Assembly: GCF_007362955.1 (NCBI RefSeq) | Contig: NZ_CP041696.1 | Coordinates: 620,001 to 684,000, forward strand | Length of the DNA stretch: 64,000 nt | Direction of reading: 5' to 3' | From: Lysinibacillus fusiformis | GTDB taxonomy: Bacteria > Bacillota > Bacilli > Bacillales_A > Planococcaceae | Shown: positions 61,054 through 64,000 of the stretch, piece after piece | Numbering within the stretch: the stretch's first letter is position 1 | Layout of the letters: every line of letters starts with the position of its first letter | Notes under the pieces: generated by a model | Database searches by the model: none | Seen by the model: only the letters and a program-made list of their open reading frames with translations | Told to the model about the DNA's origin: nothing | Made by a program: the position numbers and the translations under genes

Positions 61054-61992
61054 CTAAGGAAGTATTTGATATTTACTTTGTTTCGTAACGCCTACCTTGC
61101 TGTAACAATTAGTTGCTAAAATTCTTTTTACAATATGACGATTATTTATCTGCAAAAAGTATTGAGCTTGTTTATTTGTAATATGATTACTTATGAGCAT
61201 ACTGTAATCTTGAAGTGTAACATAATGTGCAGTTGAATCTGTATGATAGCAGCTTAAGCAACGCCATTTTAATGGCAGTCGATGCATCATTCCAAGCTGA
61301 CATTTAGGACAGAAAACGCCTTGTCGAATAGCACGCTCTTCAATGTCATAGTATCGACACAGTGGAAAGGGCTCGTATGATGTGTGGTGATGTAATAATA
61401 ATGCAATAATCTCTTGCACATCGAGCCGTTCCCCTTGCGCATTCCGTTGGCGCAAAAAGTTCGTCAATTCACGTGACATTATCACAGGAAACATCCCGTT
61501 CTCATAATCAATACGAGCGTTGTTGAAAGGAAAGACGATGACACCTCCTACATGAGCCTCTACATTATGTTGACGGAAAAATCCCTGCAGACCGTACACA
61601 TATTCTTCAAGCTGTACTTCTGGATGATTAAAAATACTTCGATTCCCTGTGTCCAATATACGAATCATTTGGCGTGGTTTGCTTTTAAGCTGTACATCCC
61701 CACGAATATTCTTACTTTCAATAATTATTACCTCATATGGTGTCACCACCACTACATCTAACTGAATAGGTAATGGTCGTGAAAGCCTAATATTATGCAA
61801 TATATGAATATCCATTGAATATGATAATTTCTCCAACTGTCTAACGATATACCGCTCGCCATATTCCCCCGCCTCAGCTTGCTGTAACTCCCGTGTAATT
61901 TGTTCATATAATGGATGACTCGGCTGTAGTCTTCTAGCTAAGGCACGTAAGCCCAGTGTCATCTTAGCCTCCTCAAAAGATTTAATTAGCAT
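61054..61992 (-). CDS. NERD-domain protein with C-terminal zinc ribbon
   Basis: The start is ATG 61992 (MLIKSFEEAKMTLGLRALAR) after GGAAGTGA; the frame reaches 62037 without a site. 312 residues. NERD (nuclease-related) domain about 40-165: AGEYGERYIVRQLEKLS, PIQLDVVVVTPYEVIIIESK and NIRGDVQ, with the Asp/Glu-Lys-type nuclease residues (D, E-x-K). C-terminal FCPKCQLGMMHRLPLKWRCL and SCYHT give a CxxC...CxxC zinc ribbon. The likely activity is DNA or RNA binding/cleavage; no established role. It is flanked on both sides by repeat clusters. Confidence 0.82.
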   Translation of the reverse strand: MLIKSFEEAKMTLGLRALARRLQPSHPLYEQITRELQQAEAGEYGERYIVRQLEKLSYSMDIHILHNIRLSRPLPIQLDVVVVTPYEVIIIESKNIRGDVQLKSKPRQMIRILDTGNRSIFNHPEVQLEEYVYGLQGFFRQHNVEAHVGGVIVFPFNNARIDYENGMFPVIMSRELTNFLRQRNAQGERLDVQEIIALLLHHHTSYEPFPLCRYYDIEERAIRQGVFCPKCQLGMMHRLPLKWRCLSCYHTDSTAHYVTLQDYSMLISNHITNKQAQYFLQINNRHIVKRILATNCYSKVGVTKQSKYQILP

Positions 61993-62146
61993 CGCATCAC
62001 TTCCTTTTCCACTGACTATAGCAAGGAAAAATAGCACTGCCTAGACCTTTGACTAAACTAATTATTTGGTAAACATTATAGCTAGATTTATTTATTTTCA
62101 GCATTTTTTGTGTGGATGCACCGTTTGAGAATGCCTTGCCATTCGA

Positions 62147-62262
62147 ATTGAGCGACTGAACGTTGGAATTGAGCGACTGATCCACGGCATTGAGCGGCCA
62201 CGTTGAACAATTGAGCGAGCTTTTACAAGGATTGAGCGACCCTCTAATTTTATTGGGCGACT
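62147..62262. repeat. Tandem 21-bp-spaced repeats, cluster 2 (6 units)
   Basis: ATTGAGCGAC-type units begin at 62147, 62168, 62189, 62210, 62231 and 62252, exactly 21 bp each, the same orientation as cluster 1. The last reads ATTGGGCGAC. On the minus strand the cluster is an open frame giving repeated SLN-type peptides (e.g. QSLNSN), but without a supported start. Confidence 0.9.
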
Positions 62263-62282
62263 GCCCCCTCAAACCTCAAATA

Positions 62283-62309
62283 AAAAAAAGACTGCCCCGT
62301 AGGACAGCC
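62283..62309 (-). terminator. Terminator of pheT
   Basis: GGCTGTCC and GGGCAGTC (with wobbles) around TACG, followed by T8 on the minus strand. Confidence 0.75.
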
Positions 62310-62322
62310 CTTCGAAATGTAA

Positions 62323-64000
62323 TTAACGTACTTCTGTGCCTTCAATTGTAGCGATGGCTTTTAATACTTTATTGTGTGCTGCGACAACCTCTTCGTCTGT
62401 TAGTGTACGTTCTGGGTCAAAGTACGTTAATGAGAAGGCAACCGATTTTTTGCCAGCTTCCATTTTCTCACCCTCATATACATCGAATATACGAATGTCT
62501 TTTAACAGTTTCACGCCTGCCGAGTGAATTACAGCAACTACTTCTCCAGCCGCAGTCGCACGATCCATCACAAGTGCGATATCACGAGACATAGCAGGGA
62601 ATCGTGGCACTGGTTTGTAACCTAGTGGTGCTTCATTTGTAGTAGCGGCCAGTAAAGCTACTAAGTTCATTTCCATCACATACGTATCTTTCACACCCCA
62701 AGTTTTTTGCTCAGCAGGGTGTAACCCACCAATAATGCCGACTTTTTCGCCGTCTAATAGGATGCTTGCTGTACGTCCTGGGTGTAGACCGTCTACTTGT
62801 GCTTTTACGAAGGAAATACGTTGGGCAAGACCCAGCTTACTAACAACCCCTTCAACAATTCCTTTTAGTACGAAGAAATCTACTTCTTTTTTCTCGCCTT
62901 GCCAAGCATGATCTAACCATTTACCCGTTAGAACTGCTGCTACATGCTCTTCCTCAAAAGGTTGACCTTCTGCTGATTGACCAAGGAACACAGAGCCAAC
63001 TTCATATAATGCCACACTGTCCGCCTTACGTGCAACGTTATATGCAGCGGCCTCAATTAAATGTGGAATTAAGCTTTGACGAAGCGTTGAACGATCTTCA
63101 CTCATTGGCATTAATAAACGCGTTACTGGTTCCGCTTTTAATGCAAAACGTTGTGATAATGCTTCGGAAGTTAATGAATAGGTTACTGCTTGATAAAGAC
63201 CTGCACCCTCCATGTAGGTACGTACTACGCGACGGTTTGCTTGATAAGGTGTTAGGCTTCCTACTTGGTTGGCACCCTCTAGTAATGTCATTGGAATTTC
63301 ATCGTAGCCGTAAAGACGTGCGATTTCTTCCACAATATCCTCTTCAATTTTAATATCCTGACGACGTGTTGGCGCATCAATAATTAATAATCCATTTGCC
63401 GCCTCTACACCAAATTTTAAACGCTCTAAAATGGACAGCATATCTTCTAATGAGATTTTCATACCTAGACGCTCATTGATAAAATCTGGCGAAACAACTA
63501 CACGTGCTGGTGTTTTATCTAATTCGTCCACGATGCACGTACCTTCTAGCACTTCACCACCAGCTAATTCAGCAAGTAATGCCGCTGCACGTTCGGCAGC
63601 AGGTACAACACGGTTTGGATCGACACCTTTTTCAAAGCGAGCTGATGCATCTGAGCGAAGGCCAAGGTTACGTGAAGTTTGTCGAACTGTTAAGCCATCA
63701 AAGTAAGCAGATTCAATAACAACCGTTGTTGTAGTTTCTGTTACTTCCGAGTTTGCTCCACCCATTACACCCGCAATAGCTACCGGCTCTTTGCCATTTG
63801 TAATCACTAAATCAGTCGCTTTTAATGTACGCTCCAGGTCGTCTAAAGTAGTAATTTTTTCACCTTCTGTTGCTTTACGTACAACAATTTCACCTGTTGC
63901 AAGGCTGTCGTAGTCGAATGCATGAAGCGGTTGACCATACTCCATTAAGATGTAGTTTGTCACGTCGACTACATTATTGTGTGGACGTACACCAGCTGCC
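62323..64000 (-). CDS. pheT: Phenylalanyl-tRNA synthetase beta subunit, 5' end outside
   Basis: The coding frame continues to the window edge: upstream of the GTG at 63963 it reads AAGVRPHNNVVDVTNYILME in frame, so the true start lies beyond 64000 and about 559 codons are seen. Landmarks: MEYGQPLHAFDYDSLATGEI, LKRLKFGV-type B5 domain (DIKIEEDIVEEIARLYGYDE), the core (DRSTLRQSLIPHLIEAAAYN) and the C-terminal ferredoxin-fold anticodon-binding domain (YKPVPRFPAMSRDIALVMDR, DVYEGEKMEAGKKSVAFSLT). It charges tRNA-Phe as an alpha2-beta2 tetramer; pheS is expected just right of the window. Confidence 0.96.
   Translation of the reverse strand, partial: AAGVRPHNNVVDVTNYILMEYGQPLHAFDYDSLATGEIVVRKATEGEKITTLDDLERTLKATDLVITNGKEPVAIAGVMGGANSEVTETTTTVVIESAYFDGLTVRQTSRNLGLRSDASARFEKGVDPNRVVPAAERAAALLAELAGGEVLEGTCIVDELDKTPARVVVSPDFINERLGMKISLEDMLSILERLKFGVEAANGLLIIDAPTRRQDIKIEEDIVEEIARLYGYDEIPMTLLEGANQVGSLTPYQANRRVVRTYMEGAGLYQAVTYSLTSEALSQRFALKAEPVTRLLMPMSEDRSTLRQSLIPHLIEAAAYNVARKADSVALYEVGSVFLGQSAEGQPFEEEHVAAVLTGKWLDHAWQGEKKEVDFFVLKGIVEGVVSKLGLAQRISFVKAQVDGLHPGRTASILLDGEKVGIIGGLHPAEQKTWGVKDTYVMEMNLVALLAATTNEAPLGYKPVPRFPAMSRDIALVMDRATAAGEVVAVIHSAGVKLLKDIRIFDVYEGEKMEAGKKSVAFSLTYFDPERTLTDEEVVAAHNKVLKAIATIEGTEVR

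Noticed and set aside
60897..62262. CRISPR array
   Set aside because: The 21-bp-period units have no unique 30-bp spacers and no cas genes are near.
61997..62272. 91-codon minus-strand frame over repeat cluster 2 as a gene
   Set aside because: The repeats force an open frame; no start site or conserved domain supports it, and it overlaps the NERD gene 5' end.

Overview
The window looks like a chromosomal segment of a low-GC, endospore-forming Bacillota, most like Lysinibacillus or a related Planococcaceae. This rests on AT-rich base use, AGGAGG-type ribosome binding sites, frequent TTG/GTG starts, the spore regulator gerE, and a right half that follows the Bacillus subtilis order ysnB-ysnA-rph-racE-ysmB-gerE-ysmA-sdhBAC-yslB-lysC-uvrC-trxA-etfAB-fadB-fadR-lcfA-DUF350-mutS2-polX-cvpA-zapA-rnhC-pheT. 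The genus is an inference.

Left part (1-8.7 kb): a decayed prophage or mobile zone. It holds a frameshifted exosporium BclB-like gene, a frameshifted helix-turn-helix gene facing a small XRE-type regulator across a palindromic operator, an orphan GerC-type germination lipoprotein, a GNAT acetyltransferase, a small secreted protein, and a phage lysis cassette (holin and M15 endolysin). A tyrosine integrase closes it, with its 3' end about 170 bp from a copy of the tRNA-Arg attachment core.

Middle part (8.7-26.7 kb): an accessory island bounded by two copies of a 15-bp core, at 8680 and inside the 3' end of an intact tRNA-Arg(TCT) at 26703-26776. Its centrepiece is a six-gene minus-strand cassette (16589 down to 9290): a Sir2-fold protein with a C-terminal extension, a small middle protein, a Rad50/SMC-like ATPase with a zinc hook (together an ABC-three-component-like module), then a second Sir2-like protein, an FRG-domain protein and an AbiH protein. 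I infer it is an anti-phage locus. Upstream lie an IS3-family relic, an orphan SLATT-like two-TM effector, a multiply frameshifted zinc-ribbon/HEPN/RES gene and a resolvase scrap. Next come a Nudix hydrolase, a second tyrosine recombinase, two GNAT proteins and an ECF sigma/anti-sigma pair, with copies of a small decayed intergenic repeat between them.

Right part (26.7-64 kb): conserved core genome. It covers nucleotide-pool cleaning and RNA maturation (ysnB, ITPase, rph), cell wall (racE), succinate dehydrogenase, aspartokinase under a lysine riboswitch, uvrC, thioredoxin, a T-box-controlled amino-acid permease, and a fatty-acid degradation regulon (lcfA, fadR, fadB, etfB, etfA) with FadR-like palindromes. 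DNA repair, division and RNA-removal genes (mutS2, polX, zapA, rnhC) follow, and the window ends inside pheT. Two clusters of exactly 21-bp-spaced repeats flank a NERD-domain gene at 61-62 kb.
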